Counted from the first letter of the stretch, positions 16,597 through 25,492 are shown. The stretch: 39,089 bases of DNA from Candidatus Lambdaproteobacteria bacterium RIFOXYD2_FULL_50_16 (GCA_001783695.1 MFNE01000005.1:11744-50832); one strand, 5' to 3'. Numbers and translations are program-made. The notes: generated by a model from the sequence alone, not told the origin.

Positions 16597-17676
16597 ATGT
16601 TTTTCAACAAAAAGAAAAGAGAAGATAAAAAACGCCTTGCCGCAGAAATCCGCCAGTCCAAGGATAAGGCAACCGGACTAGCTCAAGAGTTTGAGGCCAA
16701 GAGGCAGGAATTAGCCCAGAACCAAGGTCCATTAAGTAAGGAACTCAAGGGCACCCAAAGCACCCCAACGGGGCTTTTGGCCGGGTTAAAAAAAGGACTC
16801 GCTAAAACCCGTTCCATTTTTTCAGGTTCCATTTTGGCCCTGGCTTCGGGCGAATTGGTTGATAATGAATTTTTAGAAGAACTCGAAGAACGGTTGCTTT
16901 CGGCAGACCTAGGAGTGGCTACCAGCCTTAAAGTGATCGATCACTTAAAGGGCCAACTTAAACTGGGCCAGATCAAAACCCAAGCAGAGGCTATCACCTC
17001 GCTTAAGGCTCTAGTAGCCGGGATCTTAGACCTGGGAGATCCGCACCTGCCTCTGGCCCAAAGTGGGCCCACGGTTTATTTATTTGTCGGGGTCAATGGG
17101 GTGGGTAAAACCACTAGTATTGGTAAATTGGCCGCCCAACTCAAAGGCCAAGGCAAAAAAGTATTGGTCGCCGCCGGGGACACCTTCCGGGCCGCTGCCA
17201 TTGAACAACTGGCGCACTGGTGCGAAAAGGTCGGGGTGGACTGCTTGGCAAAACCCCAAAATTCCGATCCCTCAGCGGTGTTGTACGAAGCGGCACAAAA
17301 AGCTCAAAACGAGGGTTATGACGTTTTACTCTGCGACACCAGCGGACGGCTTCACAACAAAAAAAACCTGATGGACGAATTGGCCAAGATGGAGCGCAGC
17401 CTGCAAAAGGTCTTGCCCGAAGCCCCACACGCGGCACTTTTGGTCCTCGACGCAAACACCGGGCAAAATGCCATTATGCAAGCCAAGGAATTCCGCGAGG
17501 TGGTTGCTTTGACGGGTTTGGTGGTCACCAAGCTGGACGGCACCGCCAAGGGTGGGGTGATTATTGGGATCGTTAACGAATTCGAGTTACCTGTCTATTT
17601 TATCGGGGTAGGTGAGCGGGTCGAGGATTTACAACCCTTTGTTCCCCACCTCTTTGCCGAATCGCTGCTTAGCTAA
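16597..17676 (+). CDS. ftsY: Signal recognition particle receptor FtsY
   Basis: The SRP receptor GTPase docks ribosome-nascent chain complexes at the membrane for co-translational insertion. The NG domain is complete: N helices near 55-130, P-loop GVNGVGKTTSIGKLA, GDTFRAAAIEQLAHW, DTSGRLHNKKNLMDEL and TKLDGTAKGG, ending in the typical GERVEDLQPF. The acidic A domain is short and Lys/Glu rich. An upstream TTG at 16519 is in frame, but ATG 16597 is preferred because AAGGAG sits just before it and MFFNKKKRE is a normal FtsY N-terminus; this gives 359 residues. Its last 4 bases overlap the stop of the convergent sulfatase gene. Confidence 0.95.
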   Translation: MFFNKKKREDKKRLAAEIRQSKDKATGLAQEFEAKRQELAQNQGPLSKELKGTQSTPTGLLAGLKKGLAKTRSIFSGSILALASGELVDNEFLEELEERLLSADLGVATSLKVIDHLKGQLKLGQIKTQAEAITSLKALVAGILDLGDPHLPLAQSGPTVYLFVGVNGVGKTTSIGKLAAQLKGQGKKVLVAAGDTFRAAAIEQLAHWCEKVGVDCLAKPQNSDPSAVLYEAAQKAQNEGYDVLLCDTSGRLHNKKNLMDELAKMERSLQKVLPEAPHAALLVLDANTGQNAIMQAKEFREVVALTGLVVTKLDGTAKGGVIIGIVNEFELPVYFIGVGERVEDLQPFVPHLFAESLLS

Positions 17677-19580
17677 GGAGCCCAGCGGTTTTCTAACAGG
17701 AGCTGAAAGGTGGCTTGATCGATGGAGAGCAGTTGGCGCTCCATCTTCGCTTGGGCCTCCTTTGGCAGCGTCTCCCCGTTGGGGTCTATTGATTCTAACC
17801 GGTTGGCTAGACTGTGCCGGAAATAACCCTGCTTATTAACCAGCATCATTATCGGTCCCTGCCGCATATAAGCAAAGCCAAGCCCCCCTTCTCCTAAAGG
17901 CCTACCAATGGCGGCATAGTCGCCTTGTAAGCCCAGCCAGTCGATCAGGCTAGGTAAAATATCGATCTGGCTTCCCAAGGTAGGATCCATCCCCGGCTCG
18001 ATCCCCGGTCCGTAAACAATCAGGGGGATCTGAAAGCGTTTTAAATAATCCCCATCCCAAAAATTGCCCATCGCATGGTCCGCAGTGAGTACAATCAGGG
18101 TATTTTCAAACCAAGGCTTGGTCTTAGCTTGTTCAATAAACTGCCCTAACGCCCAATCCGTATAAGCCAAGGTGTTTAAAAACCCAGACTCGGCATTGGG
18201 GTCTCTTGGGTATTTTTCAAATTCTGGCGGAAGCGGCGGAAAGGGGGTATGGGTAGTCGAAGAAACAATAAAGGAAACAAACGGTTTCTCTAACTCATCC
18301 ATTTTTTGCAAAGCAAACTGGAAGGTTTCATGGTCCCAGCCAAAAGGGGCGGCCTCAGGGTCTGGATAATCGAGCAACCTTGGAATGTCTTCTGAGCCGT
18401 AAAAATGCTTAAAGCCTGTCGCCCCGGCCACCGCTTCCCCTCGGAAACTTTGCCTCTTCATCGCCTGCACAAACAATCCTTGATAACCATTCGCCTGCCC
18501 AATATTACCTAGAGAGGAATAACGCGCTTGAAATCCCTCGCCCAAGGTAGGCAGTCCGATCACGGAAGGCAGTCCAGTAAGCACAATCTGCACCCCTTCT
18601 AAACTCCGCTGCCCACTTGCGTAAAACCGGGTATAAACCTTTGATTCCTGAACCAGTTTATCCAGATTAGGGGTCACCCCGTAATTCTTATGGCCGAGTT
18701 GATCAATATAATCGTAACTCAAAGACTCAATAAGAAAAAAGACCAGATTCAAACCCTTTTTAGGTCCAGGGTTATGCCGCAACATTGGGAAGGGGGCTTC
18801 AGGATCCCCGCCAGCCCAGCGAACGGCGTCTTTGGGCTCATAATACAAATGGTCCGGGCCGTCTGCTAATAATAGGGCGTGGCTGCCCGTAAATACACCG
18901 TTAAGAAGGAGGTTGGCTAGTTGATCGTTGCCTTGGGCGTAAGCATCTATCACTGAAACTGGCTTGGCAGAAAACCCACCACGCGCCAAAGCCACTATTA
19001 ACAGAAATAACCACACAAACGAGCCCAGGCCCAGCCCTGGCCGTTGGTTTCGGCCTAAAATCGACCAAAACCAAAGCCACAAAATCGAAAACCCAGCAAA
19101 GCCTAATAAAACCCCTTTGTAGCCTCCCCAAGCCATCTTAACCATCAATCCCCAATCCCCTTGGGCGGCGGAGAGTTCGTAGCTTAAATGGCGTTTGACA
19201 TAAGCAAAATAAACTAGATCAATCACTAACAACGCCAAGATAACGAGGCTGATCCCCCCTATCCCTAGATGCCAAAACCGCCGCCAAGAAAGGGAGCGAA
19301 CCAAGGGTAAAAAACTTAAAAGGATAGGGAGGCCCAGCAAGGTGCTCATCGAGGAAAGATCAAACCTAAGCCCACCTAGGAAACCCATAAAGACGTCGGC
19401 ACTACTAAGCCCTTCGAACTGGTCTGAATAATGGAGCCATAGGATTAGTCGCGCCAAACAAAAGGGGAGGGTTAAAAAAAACAGGTACCCCAAAACCAAG
19501 GCCCAAGTCCCTTTAAGCTTTGACGGCTGCCGACGAGCCGACTTTGAAATCCAACCTTTCAAGGGGCCTCTGGGGGCCAA
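17673..19580 (-). CDS. LTA synthase/OpgB-family membrane sulfatase, catalytic residues present
   Basis: A 635-residue protein with about five N-terminal membrane helices (residues 25-200) and a C-terminal periplasmic alkaline-phosphatase/sulfatase fold. Family members move phosphoglycerol or phosphoethanolamine-type groups onto envelope glycans or lipids. Metal ligand Glu285 (FFLIESLSYDY), a likely nucleophile Ser326 (ASGQRSLEG; LtaS uses Thr, but Ser is familiar in Gram-negative relatives from memory) and Asp501-His502 (LTADHAMG) are present, with THTPF as the substrate-side His region. It overlaps the upstream paralogue by 22 bases, so the two are almost certainly co-translated. Whether it makes osmoregulated glucans, LPS decoration or something else cannot be told. 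Confidence 0.88.
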   Translation of the reverse strand: MAPRGPLKGWISKSARRQPSKLKGTWALVLGYLFFLTLPFCLARLILWLHYSDQFEGLSSADVFMGFLGGLRFDLSSMSTLLGLPILLSFLPLVRSLSWRRFWHLGIGGISLVILALLVIDLVYFAYVKRHLSYELSAAQGDWGLMVKMAWGGYKGVLLGFAGFSILWLWFWSILGRNQRPGLGLGSFVWLFLLIVALARGGFSAKPVSVIDAYAQGNDQLANLLLNGVFTGSHALLLADGPDHLYYEPKDAVRWAGGDPEAPFPMLRHNPGPKKGLNLVFFLIESLSYDYIDQLGHKNYGVTPNLDKLVQESKVYTRFYASGQRSLEGVQIVLTGLPSVIGLPTLGEGFQARYSSLGNIGQANGYQGLFVQAMKRQSFRGEAVAGATGFKHFYGSEDIPRLLDYPDPEAAPFGWDHETFQFALQKMDELEKPFVSFIVSSTTHTPFPPLPPEFEKYPRDPNAESGFLNTLAYTDWALGQFIEQAKTKPWFENTLIVLTADHAMGNFWDGDYLKRFQIPLIVYGPGIEPGMDPTLGSQIDILPSLIDWLGLQGDYAAIGRPLGEGGLGFAYMRQGPIMMLVNKQGYFRHSLANRLESIDPNGETLPKEAQAKMERQLLSIDQATFQLLLENRWAP

Positions 19581-21436
19581 AGGCGGTTTTCTTGTAAAAT
19601 CCAGCTTTGGGCTTGATTCCAGGATAAACCAATCTCTTTAAAATGCTCGGCTAAATCAGCAGGGGTGTTTTCGGTTTGGGTTAAATCTTGGTCCCTTTCC
19701 ATAAACACGCCCCCCTTTTGGCTCATCACCGCCCAATAACTCCCGGGTCGATTGGTCATTGCTATGCCTTCGCTAAGCGACAAAAGGCTCTGCCCTGCAA
19801 AAGGCGCAACGTATGGACGACGCAGTAGGTCCATGACCGTTGGTGCCAAATCCAATTGGTCGTGAAATTGATTCACTTCAAAGTTTCCCTTAAGGGCTCC
19901 GCCAAGAATTAACAAGGGGATCTGCGAATTGACCTTTACAACTGTTTCAAAGTCTTTGGGCTCGATTTGGGTCGGTTGGTAGTTAGAGGTGTCCGCGAAT
20001 ACAAAAATCAGGGTATCCCCCCACCAAGACTGGGTTTTGGCCTTTTGGATAAACTCGTATAACATTTGATCTGTGTATCTCATTGATTCAAAATACCGAT
20101 GTTGGTCGTCGATTGCGTCATAAAAACGAAATCCTTCGGGTACCTCAAAAGGGTGGTGGTTGGTGATCGTAAGCATCGCAGAAAAAAAGGGGGGTTCTTG
20201 ATGGCTGAGGTGGTCTAACCAGCGGTTAAAAACCGCCTTATCTGAAACCCCCCAACCTAACCTTTGTACCTCTTTATCAAAGATTGAGGCATCTAAAACT
20301 TCAGAAAAACCCATCTTGGGTAACAGCTTGTCTTGATTATCAAATACCGAATTGGTACCAAACATAATCGAGGTTTTATACCCAGCCTCTTTAAGCAACG
20401 CCGGTAAACAACGATAACGGTTGTTTACATATTCACGCATCGCCGCCGGTCCATAGTTGGGGACCATCGAGCAAAAGCTAGCCACCTCACCGTTGCGGAT
20501 CTGGAAACCATTGGCATAGAAATTTCGAAATAAGACCCCTTCCTTGGAGAGTTGCGAAAAGCGCGGGGTAAGATTTAGGGGGCTATTAAAATTAGAAAGG
20601 TCGGCGGCCCGAAAGGATTCTAAAAGGATAAATAAAACATTGGGCTTAGTTTTTCCGCAAAGCGCACTCGCCAAAGGCCCCCCACCTCGGCAACCTTGTG
20701 CTGATTGTTTTCTGGCCAGCGGATAGTCTTTCCAATCTTCCCCCTCGGGTAACTCGCCAGAAAGCTGGCCCGCGACCACGGCCAAGGCTTGGTCTGGGCG
20801 GGAAATGGGTTGAGGGTGGGTAAAACTCTTGGACCAGTAGAAATAGATCCAACCGTTTGAGGTTAAAGGGTCATTGAGGTTTTTATCAACCATCGAATTA
20901 GACCTAGCCCCAGCAACTGCAGCCAAGACCAGCCAAAACAATAAATCCACCCCGGCCCGCTTTAGGCGGAACCATTGGGGCTTTATCCTCCGTAACCCAT
21001 ACAAAGCCCCAAACCAAACCAAAAGCGGTAACACAAACAACAGCCAAAAACCGATTTCGCTTAAAGCCGCCCCAATGGTACTGCTAAACTCCCCTGCTTG
21101 CCCAAGATATTCGGTACTCGAAAAAGGCAGGTGGGTGCCAAACTGGGTCACATAAACATAATCTGCAAACAATAAAAAGAAAAAACCCGCCATCACTAAA
21201 GACGGCCAACGGCCAACGGCCTTTGACCGGGAACCCCAAGGAGCGGCCAAAAATAGCAGCAGTCCTGCCAGTAACGCTCCATGCATTAGGTCGTAACCCA
21301 GCCCCAGCTTAAGCTGTTCTATTCGTTTGGGTTCTGCACCTAAAAAAACAAAAATAAGCCCGTGTTGCAGGGTGCCTGCCCCTACCAAAAAAAAGGCGAA
21401 CAAAAAACCCAAGGGCTGGAGTCGAGGCAGACGCAT
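19559..21436 (-). CDS. LTA synthase-family membrane sulfatase, probably catalytically dead
   Basis: A 625-residue paralogue of the following gene: about five membrane helices in residues 8-195, then a periplasmic sulfatase-fold domain. The fold landmarks remain: VLFILLESFRAADL with Glu273, TITNHHPF, and a strand ending FVFADTSNY. The nucleophile position, aligned on FYANGFQIRNGE, is Ile313 where Thr or Ser is expected. The metal pair Asp-His is Asp482-Thr483. Loss of both would prevent the usual chemistry. No frameshift or stop is seen, so the protein is maintained and may act as a partner, transporter or binding subunit of its overlapping neighbour. The gene is divergent from hisA across 124 bases. 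Confidence 0.85.
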   Translation of the reverse strand: MRLPRLQPLGFLFAFFLVGAGTLQHGLIFVFLGAEPKRIEQLKLGLGYDLMHGALLAGLLLFLAAPWGSRSKAVGRWPSLVMAGFFFLLFADYVYVTQFGTHLPFSSTEYLGQAGEFSSTIGAALSEIGFWLLFVLPLLVWFGALYGLRRIKPQWFRLKRAGVDLLFWLVLAAVAGARSNSMVDKNLNDPLTSNGWIYFYWSKSFTHPQPISRPDQALAVVAGQLSGELPEGEDWKDYPLARKQSAQGCRGGGPLASALCGKTKPNVLFILLESFRAADLSNFNSPLNLTPRFSQLSKEGVLFRNFYANGFQIRNGEVASFCSMVPNYGPAAMREYVNNRYRCLPALLKEAGYKTSIMFGTNSVFDNQDKLLPKMGFSEVLDASIFDKEVQRLGWGVSDKAVFNRWLDHLSHQEPPFFSAMLTITNHHPFEVPEGFRFYDAIDDQHRYFESMRYTDQMLYEFIQKAKTQSWWGDTLIFVFADTSNYQPTQIEPKDFETVVKVNSQIPLLILGGALKGNFEVNQFHDQLDLAPTVMDLLRRPYVAPFAGQSLLSLSEGIAMTNRPGSYWAVMSQKGGVFMERDQDLTQTENTPADLAEHFKEIGLSWNQAQSWILQENRLWPPEAP

Positions 21437-21560
21437 TGTCTTTTTAAATTAGAAGGTTGGGGTTAAAGGCCTGATTTGAGGCTTTATCTACGCGCCAGAA
21501 ACGGCTAGGCTACCCCCAAGTGGTCAAATTAATCCTTTTAATCTGCTCTGAAAAGGCCTC

Positions 21561-22316
21561 ATGCGTTTTCGTCCCTGTATTGATCTGCACCAAGGCAAGG
21601 TTAAACAGATTGTTGGCTCTAGTTTAGGTGGGGAGCTAAAAACCAATTTTGTTTCTGAACGAAGCGCAAAGTGGTATGCCAGCCAGTATCAAAAGGACGG
21701 GCTTTTGGGGGGCCACGTGATCCAGTTGGGGCCAGGAAATTTAGAAGCTGCCCAAGAGGCCTTGAGCGCGTTTCCTCAAGGGCTACAATTAGGCGGCGGG
21801 GTCACTGAAGACAACGCCTCCTTATGGCTCGACCAGGGGGCGCAGGCAGTGATTGTAACTAGCTATGTTTTTACTCAAGGGCAACTTGACCAAACGAGAC
21901 TTTCCCGTTTGAACCAAAAAATTGGCAAAAAACACTTGGTTCTTGACCTTAGCTGCCGGAAAAAAGACGGCAAATACTGGGTTGTCTCCGACCTTTGGCA
22001 AAAATTCACCAACTTAGAGGTTTGCCCTATGACCCTAGATCAGCTAGCAGGACAGTGCGACGAATTTTTAATCCATGCGGTGGATGTCGAAGGTAAGGGG
22101 TTGGGGATTGATGAGGATTTACTCAACATTTTAGGCAGTTGGTCCGGCCTCAAAATGACCTACGCTGGCGGGGTCAGAAATTGGGACGATATCGGAAAAA
22201 TCAAAACTCTAGGTCAATCGGCAATTGATTTTACGGTGGGTAGCGCCCTCGACCTTTTTGGCGGGGAGGGGCTTAAATATGCGGACTTGGTCGCCCGCCA
22301 GGAGAGCGGATTTTGA
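21561..22316 (+). CDS. hisA: ProFAR isomerase (HisA), eukaryotic HIS6 type
   Basis: This TIM-barrel isomerase catalyses the ProFAR to PRFAR step of histidine synthesis. The 251-residue sequence follows the fungal/plant HIS6 pattern rather than the usual bacterial one: CIDLHQGKVKQIVGSSLGG, KTNFVSERSAKWYA, GGHVIQLGPGN, LGGGVTEDNASLWL, VIVTSYVFTQG, LVLDLSCRKKDGKYWVV, FLIHAVDVEGKGLGID, YAGGVRNWDDI and GSALDLFGGEGL. The catalytic Asp in CIDLH is present. It opens an operon in which trmL starts at an overlapping TTG. No other his genes are in the window. Confidence 0.9.
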   Translation: MRFRPCIDLHQGKVKQIVGSSLGGELKTNFVSERSAKWYASQYQKDGLLGGHVIQLGPGNLEAAQEALSAFPQGLQLGGGVTEDNASLWLDQGAQAVIVTSYVFTQGQLDQTRLSRLNQKIGKKHLVLDLSCRKKDGKYWVVSDLWQKFTNLEVCPMTLDQLAGQCDEFLIHAVDVEGKGLGIDEDLLNILGSWSGLKMTYAGGVRNWDDIGKIKTLGQSAIDFTVGSALDLFGGEGLKYADLVARQESGF

Positions 22317-22777
22317 GTTTTACAATCACCCTTTTAGAACCCGAAATCCCCCCTAACACTGGCAACATTGCGCGTCTTTGCGCCGCCACCGGGGCGAGCT
22401 TAGAACTGGTGGGAAGGTTAGGGTTTAAGATTGACGATAAAGCAGTAAGGCGGGCGGGGCTCGACTATTGGGACCAAGTGGATCTAATACGGGTCGAGGC
22501 GCTTGACAGCTTAATGGAGAACCTGGACCCAGATCGGATCCACCTCTTCACCACCAAAACCACAAAGCGTTATTGGGAGGCCCGCTATAACCCAGGGGAC
22601 CGGCTCATTTTCGGCCCCGAAACTAGGGGTATCGACGAAATCTGGTTAAACCGCTACAAAGGGCGACTCGTAACGGTGCCACAGTGGCCGGGGCGAGTTA
22701 GAAGCCTTAATTTATCGAATGTAGCCGCGTTAGGTCTATACGAGGCCCTCAGGCAAAACCAAGGACTGATTCCATGA
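22313..22777 (+). CDS. trmL: tRNA (cytidine(34)-2'-O)-methyltransferase
   Basis: A SPOUT methyltransferase that 2'-O-methylates the wobble base of tRNA-Leu isoacceptors. At 154 residues it is a minimal, typical TrmL. Motifs: LLEPEIPPNTGNIARLCAAT at the N-terminus, RRAGLDYWD, the SAM knot region LIFGPETRGI, VTVPQWPGRVRSLNLSN and VAALGLYEALRQ. The start is a TTG that overlaps the hisA stop (TTGA); AGGAG about 8 bases upstream, and MSFTITLLEPEIPPNTGN as a normal family N-terminus, support it. Confidence 0.93.
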   Translation: MSFTITLLEPEIPPNTGNIARLCAATGASLELVGRLGFKIDDKAVRRAGLDYWDQVDLIRVEALDSLMENLDPDRIHLFTTKTTKRYWEARYNPGDRLIFGPETRGIDEIWLNRYKGRLVTVPQWPGRVRSLNLSNVAALGLYEALRQNQGLIP

Positions 22778-23385
22778 TTGTCGATATCCACCCGGAAACC
22801 CCCCAAGCGCGCAAGATAGCGCAGGTGGTGGAGCTACTTAAAAATGACGGGTTAATCATCATGCCCACAGGCACCTCTTATGTTTTTGGATGTGCCATTA
22901 GTTCTAAACAAGCGATGAAGCGGATATACCAAATCAAGGAGATGGAAAAAAACCAGCCCCTGACCTTTATTTGCTCGGATACCCGCCAATTCGAGCAGTA
23001 CACTAAAGGTATCCCAAACCCGGTTTTTCGAAAGATACGCTCCCTTCTTCCAGGGCCTTATACCTTTATCTTCCAAGCAAGCAAGTTAATCCCCAAAACC
23101 CTGCTCAGCCCCCGCGCGACCATTGGGGTCAAGATGCCCAATTCGCCGATTGCCTTAAGCCTTGCCGAAGCTATGAACGAGCCGATTGTCACCAGCAGTG
23201 TCCCCCTTGACCCAGAGCAAGAGTATTTTATTCCTTGGTATTTAGAGGAGGAATATGGCAATCAGGTTGACCTCATTGTTGACGGCGGCGAGGTTTTTAT
23301 TTCAGAGTCCAGCATTGTTGATTTTTCCCATGAGTCGCCACAAATTATCCGCCAAGGGACGGGCAACTTGGATTGGTTAGAATGA
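22774..23385 (+). CDS. Sua5/YciO/YrdC-family protein, YciO type
   Basis: A 203-residue protein of the YrdC fold. It shows PTGTSYVFGC at the nucleotide site (usual form PTDTVYALGC), KRIYQIKEMEKNQPLTFICS, LPGPYTFIF, TIGVKMPNSPIA and EPIVTSSVPL, and resembles E. coli YciO more than TsaC. TsaC/Sua5 makes threonylcarbamoyl-AMP for the t6A tRNA modification; YciO proteins share the fold but their activity is less certain, so no tsaC symbol is given. The ATG overlaps the trmL stop (ATGA), placing two RNA-related genes in one transcript. Confidence 0.88.
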   Translation: MIVDIHPETPQARKIAQVVELLKNDGLIIMPTGTSYVFGCAISSKQAMKRIYQIKEMEKNQPLTFICSDTRQFEQYTKGIPNPVFRKIRSLLPGPYTFIFQASKLIPKTLLSPRATIGVKMPNSPIALSLAEAMNEPIVTSSVPLDPEQEYFIPWYLEEEYGNQVDLIVDGGEVFISESSIVDFSHESPQIIRQGTGNLDWLE

Positions 23386-23744
23386 GTGCGCCCGAGTTAA
23401 CTAAAAAGCCCCTAACCGTGGCCGAAATCTTTTCGAAAGTCGCCCAGGGAATCGTAGAACACCCAGAAAAAGTGACCCAGGTCAACGCGGTTTACCTGTT
23501 CAAAATAAGCGGGCCAGAGGGCGGGATTTTTCATATAAACCTAAAAGACAATCCCCAAGTGACTTTCGAGGAAGGGCCAGCAGACTGTGTTTTAGAGATC
23601 AAAGACCGAGACTTTATTAAGTTATACAAAGGGGTGCTGCCGGGATACAAGGCGGCATTAACAGGCAAACTTAAAATCAAGGGAGAGTTGATTTTGGCGA
23701 CCAAGCTTTCAGAGGTGTTTTTTGCAGCTAAAAAAGAGGAGTGA
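23382..23744 (+). CDS. SCP2 sterol-binding-domain protein
   Basis: A 120-residue single-domain protein. AEIFSKVAQGIVEHPEKVTQ is followed by YLFKISGPEGGIFHINLKD, EGPADCVLEIKDRDFIKLYKGVLPGYKAALTGKLKIKG, a clear SCP2 fold pattern ending ATKLSEVFFA. SCP2 domains bind lipids or fatty acyl chains in a hydrophobic tunnel. An in-frame TTG at 23373 exists, but ATG 23382 overlapping the upstream stop (ATGA) is the better start. It ends the hisA-trmL-yciO operon; its relation to RNA modification or histidine is unclear. Confidence 0.87.
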   Translation: MSAPELTKKPLTVAEIFSKVAQGIVEHPEKVTQVNAVYLFKISGPEGGIFHINLKDNPQVTFEEGPADCVLEIKDRDFIKLYKGVLPGYKAALTGKLKIKGELILATKLSEVFFAAKKEE

Positions 23745-23817
23745 CCGGGGCGCATCGACGCAGACCTGTATAAGGAAAGGCGAGCAACCCCGACAAAGGG
23801 AGTTCGGCAAAGACCTA

Positions 23818-24042
23818 CTAAAACCGAGTCGCGTCCATACTGAAGTTCCCACCCATCAAAAACTCATCTACTGACCGTTCATCCTTGTGGCTTAGGAACT
23901 CGTCCAGATTGGTATCTGTGGCGGTAATTTGCTGAATATGCCCACCGTGGTCAACAAATTCAGCGATAGCTTTGCTTAACTCTTCGTGACCGGGATTAAA
24001 AGACCGGGATTTTTTCTTTCTACTTGCCATTCGGTTTTTCAT
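23818..24042 (-). CDS. Small basic protein with a short SutA-like motif
   Basis: A 74-residue protein beginning MKNRMASRKKKSRSFNPGHE. The centre reads LSKAIAEFVDHGGHIQQI, a pattern (L-x-x-A-x-x-E-F-x-x-x-G-G-x-I-x-x-I) also seen in the RNA-polymerase-binding protein SutA of Pseudomonas and in several other small proteins. The C-terminal half is acidic. GGGAGG lies 6 bases before the ATG, a strong start, so the gene is very likely real. Function is unknown; the resemblance is from memory and limited to about 18 residues. Confidence 0.65.
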   Translation of the reverse strand: MKNRMASRKKKSRSFNPGHEELSKAIAEFVDHGGHIQQITATDTNLDEFLSHKDERSVDEFLMGGNFSMDATRF

Positions 24043-24104
24043 CTTAGCCTCCCTTTTTGGTATCGATGTAGTTACCCTATCTGCAACCGGCGTGCCTAAT
24101 TTGC

Positions 24105-24116
24105 AATAATATTATT
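24105..24116. promoter_or_regulatory. 12-base perfect palindrome in a divergent intergenic region
   Basis: The bases aataatattatt form a perfect 12-base palindrome between the 74-residue protein gene and pgk. It could be an operator or an AT-rich promoter element, or simply chance in AT-rich DNA. The rest of 24043-24249 shows nothing clear. Confidence 0.25.
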
Positions 24117-24249
24117 TCAGTTAGTTAACCCAAAGCCTAGGGCCTTTACGTTCGACCAATTTGACGAGTTGGCCAAAGTGGCCGAATTTTCCTCGACCAT
24201 TTTGTCGAAGCTGATTCAAAAAACCCTTGACAGGCCCTTAGCATCCCCC

Positions 24250-24278
24250 TTGACAGGGCAACGGCTCCGGTCCACAAT
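24250..24278 (+). promoter_or_regulatory. Candidate sigma-70 promoter for pgk-tpiA-secG
   Basis: A perfect -35 TTGACA at 24250-24255 is followed after 17 bases by CACAAT at 24273-24278, a four-of-six match to the -10 consensus. The start codon of pgk is 32 bases further. A second TTGACA at 24227-24232 lacks a -10 at the right distance. Confidence 0.4.
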
Positions 24279-24309
24279 TGCTGACTATCGCACATCTACC
24301 GAGCCACCT

Positions 24310-25491
24310 ATGAACAAGCTGACCATTGAGGACATCGAGGTTAAGGGAAAAAGGGTTTTTTTAAGGGTCGATTTTAACGTGCCCTTAAAACAGGGTCGAG
24401 TCACCGATGACACCCGGATTACTGCTGCCCTGCCAACCATCCGCTACCTCTTGGCACAAGGTGCCAAATTGATTTTGGTTTCCCACTTAGGACGACCAAA
24501 AGACCAACGCTCTGAAGAACTTAGCCTCCGTCCCGTAGCAGAACGTTTAGAAAGTCTTTTGGGCAAGCCAGTCAGCTTCTGTCCTGATATTTTGGGCCCA
24601 GTGGCCGAATCGGCCGTAGATTGCCTCAAAGAGGGACATGCGTTGCTTTTAGAAAACATCCGCTTCTTCCCCGAAGAGGTTGCTAATGACCCCCAGTTCT
24701 CCAAAGATTTGGCCGGGCTGGCTGATAAATTTGTGATGGACGCCTTTGGCACCTGCCACCGCGCCCACGCCTCCACCTATGGGGTAGCCAAGCACTTTAA
24801 AGACGCCGCCTGTGGTTACCTGATGCAAAAGGAACTAGAATACCTAGGCAAACTCCTTCAAGACCCACCACGCCCGTTTGTGACCATTACAGGCGGGGCT
24901 AAGGTTTCAGACAAAGTAGAACTCCTCTCTAATATGCTGGATTTGGCCGATCATATTTGTATAGGCGGGGCCATGGCCTATAGTTTTTTAAAGGTAAAAG
25001 GGGTCAAGGTAGGTAGCAGCCGCGTCGAAGAAGACAAGCTCCATCTGGCAGAAGAAATTTTGGCCAAAGCAAAAAAACTCGGCAAACAGATTCACCTACC
25101 TACCGACCACCTCTGCAACCAAGCCTTTGACGCCCCTGGAGACCCAAAATATTTCGACGGCGACATTGGAGAAGGTTGGATGGGTTTAGATATCGGCCCT
25201 AACACAGCGGCCCACTTCGCCCAGATCGCTGCCCAAGCTGGCGCGATCTTCTGGAACGGACCCATGGGGGTCTTTGAAGACAAGCGTTATGCCCAAGGTA
25301 CCCTGACCGTAGCCCAAGCAACTGCGGCCAACAAAGGAATTACCGTTATCGGCGGGGGCGACTCGGTCACCGCTATTAATCAGGCCGGACTGGCCGATCA
25401 AATTTCTCATATCTCCACCGGTGGCGGTGCTTCCCTCGAATTTATGCAGGGAAACAAATTGCCTGGTGTGGAAGCCCTGGCGGAGAAGTAA
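24310..25491 (+). CDS. pgk: Phosphoglycerate kinase
   Basis: This glycolytic enzyme transfers phosphate between 1,3-bisphosphoglycerate and ADP. The chosen ATG gives 393 residues, the family norm; an in-frame upstream extension to 24169 would add 47 unlike residues and lacks support. Motifs: [101 protein letters not shown] and the nucleotide loop GGGDSVTAI then [11 protein letters not shown]. The usual Lys in [10 protein letters not shown] is present. It heads an operon with tpiA and secG. Confidence 0.97.
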   Translation: MNKLTIEDIEVKGKRVFLRVDFNVPLKQGRVTDDTRITAALPTIRYLLAQGAKLILVSHLGRPKDQRSEELSLRPVAERLESLLGKPVSFCPDILGPVAESAVDCLKEGHALLLENIRFFPEEVANDPQFSKDLAGLADKFVMDAFGTCHRAHASTYGVAKHFKDAACGYLMQKELEYLGKLLQDPPRPFVTITGGAKVSDKVELLSNMLDLADHICIGGAMAYSFLKVKGVKVGSSRVEEDKLHLAEEILAKAKKLGKQIHLPTDHLCNQAFDAPGDPKYFDGDIGEGWMGLDIGPNTAAHFAQIAAQAGAIFWNGPMGVFEDKRYAQGTLTVAQATAANKGITVIGGGDSVTAINQAGLADQISHISTGGGASLEFMQGNKLPGVEALAEK

Positions 25492-25492
25492 A

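Noticed and set aside
24227-24232. First TTGACA upstream of pgk as a -35 element
   Set aside because: The bases 17 further on are the second TTGACA, not a -10-like sequence.
24169-24309. N-terminal extension of pgk
   Set aside because: It would place the candidate promoter inside the gene and adds 47 residues not found in phosphoglycerate kinases.
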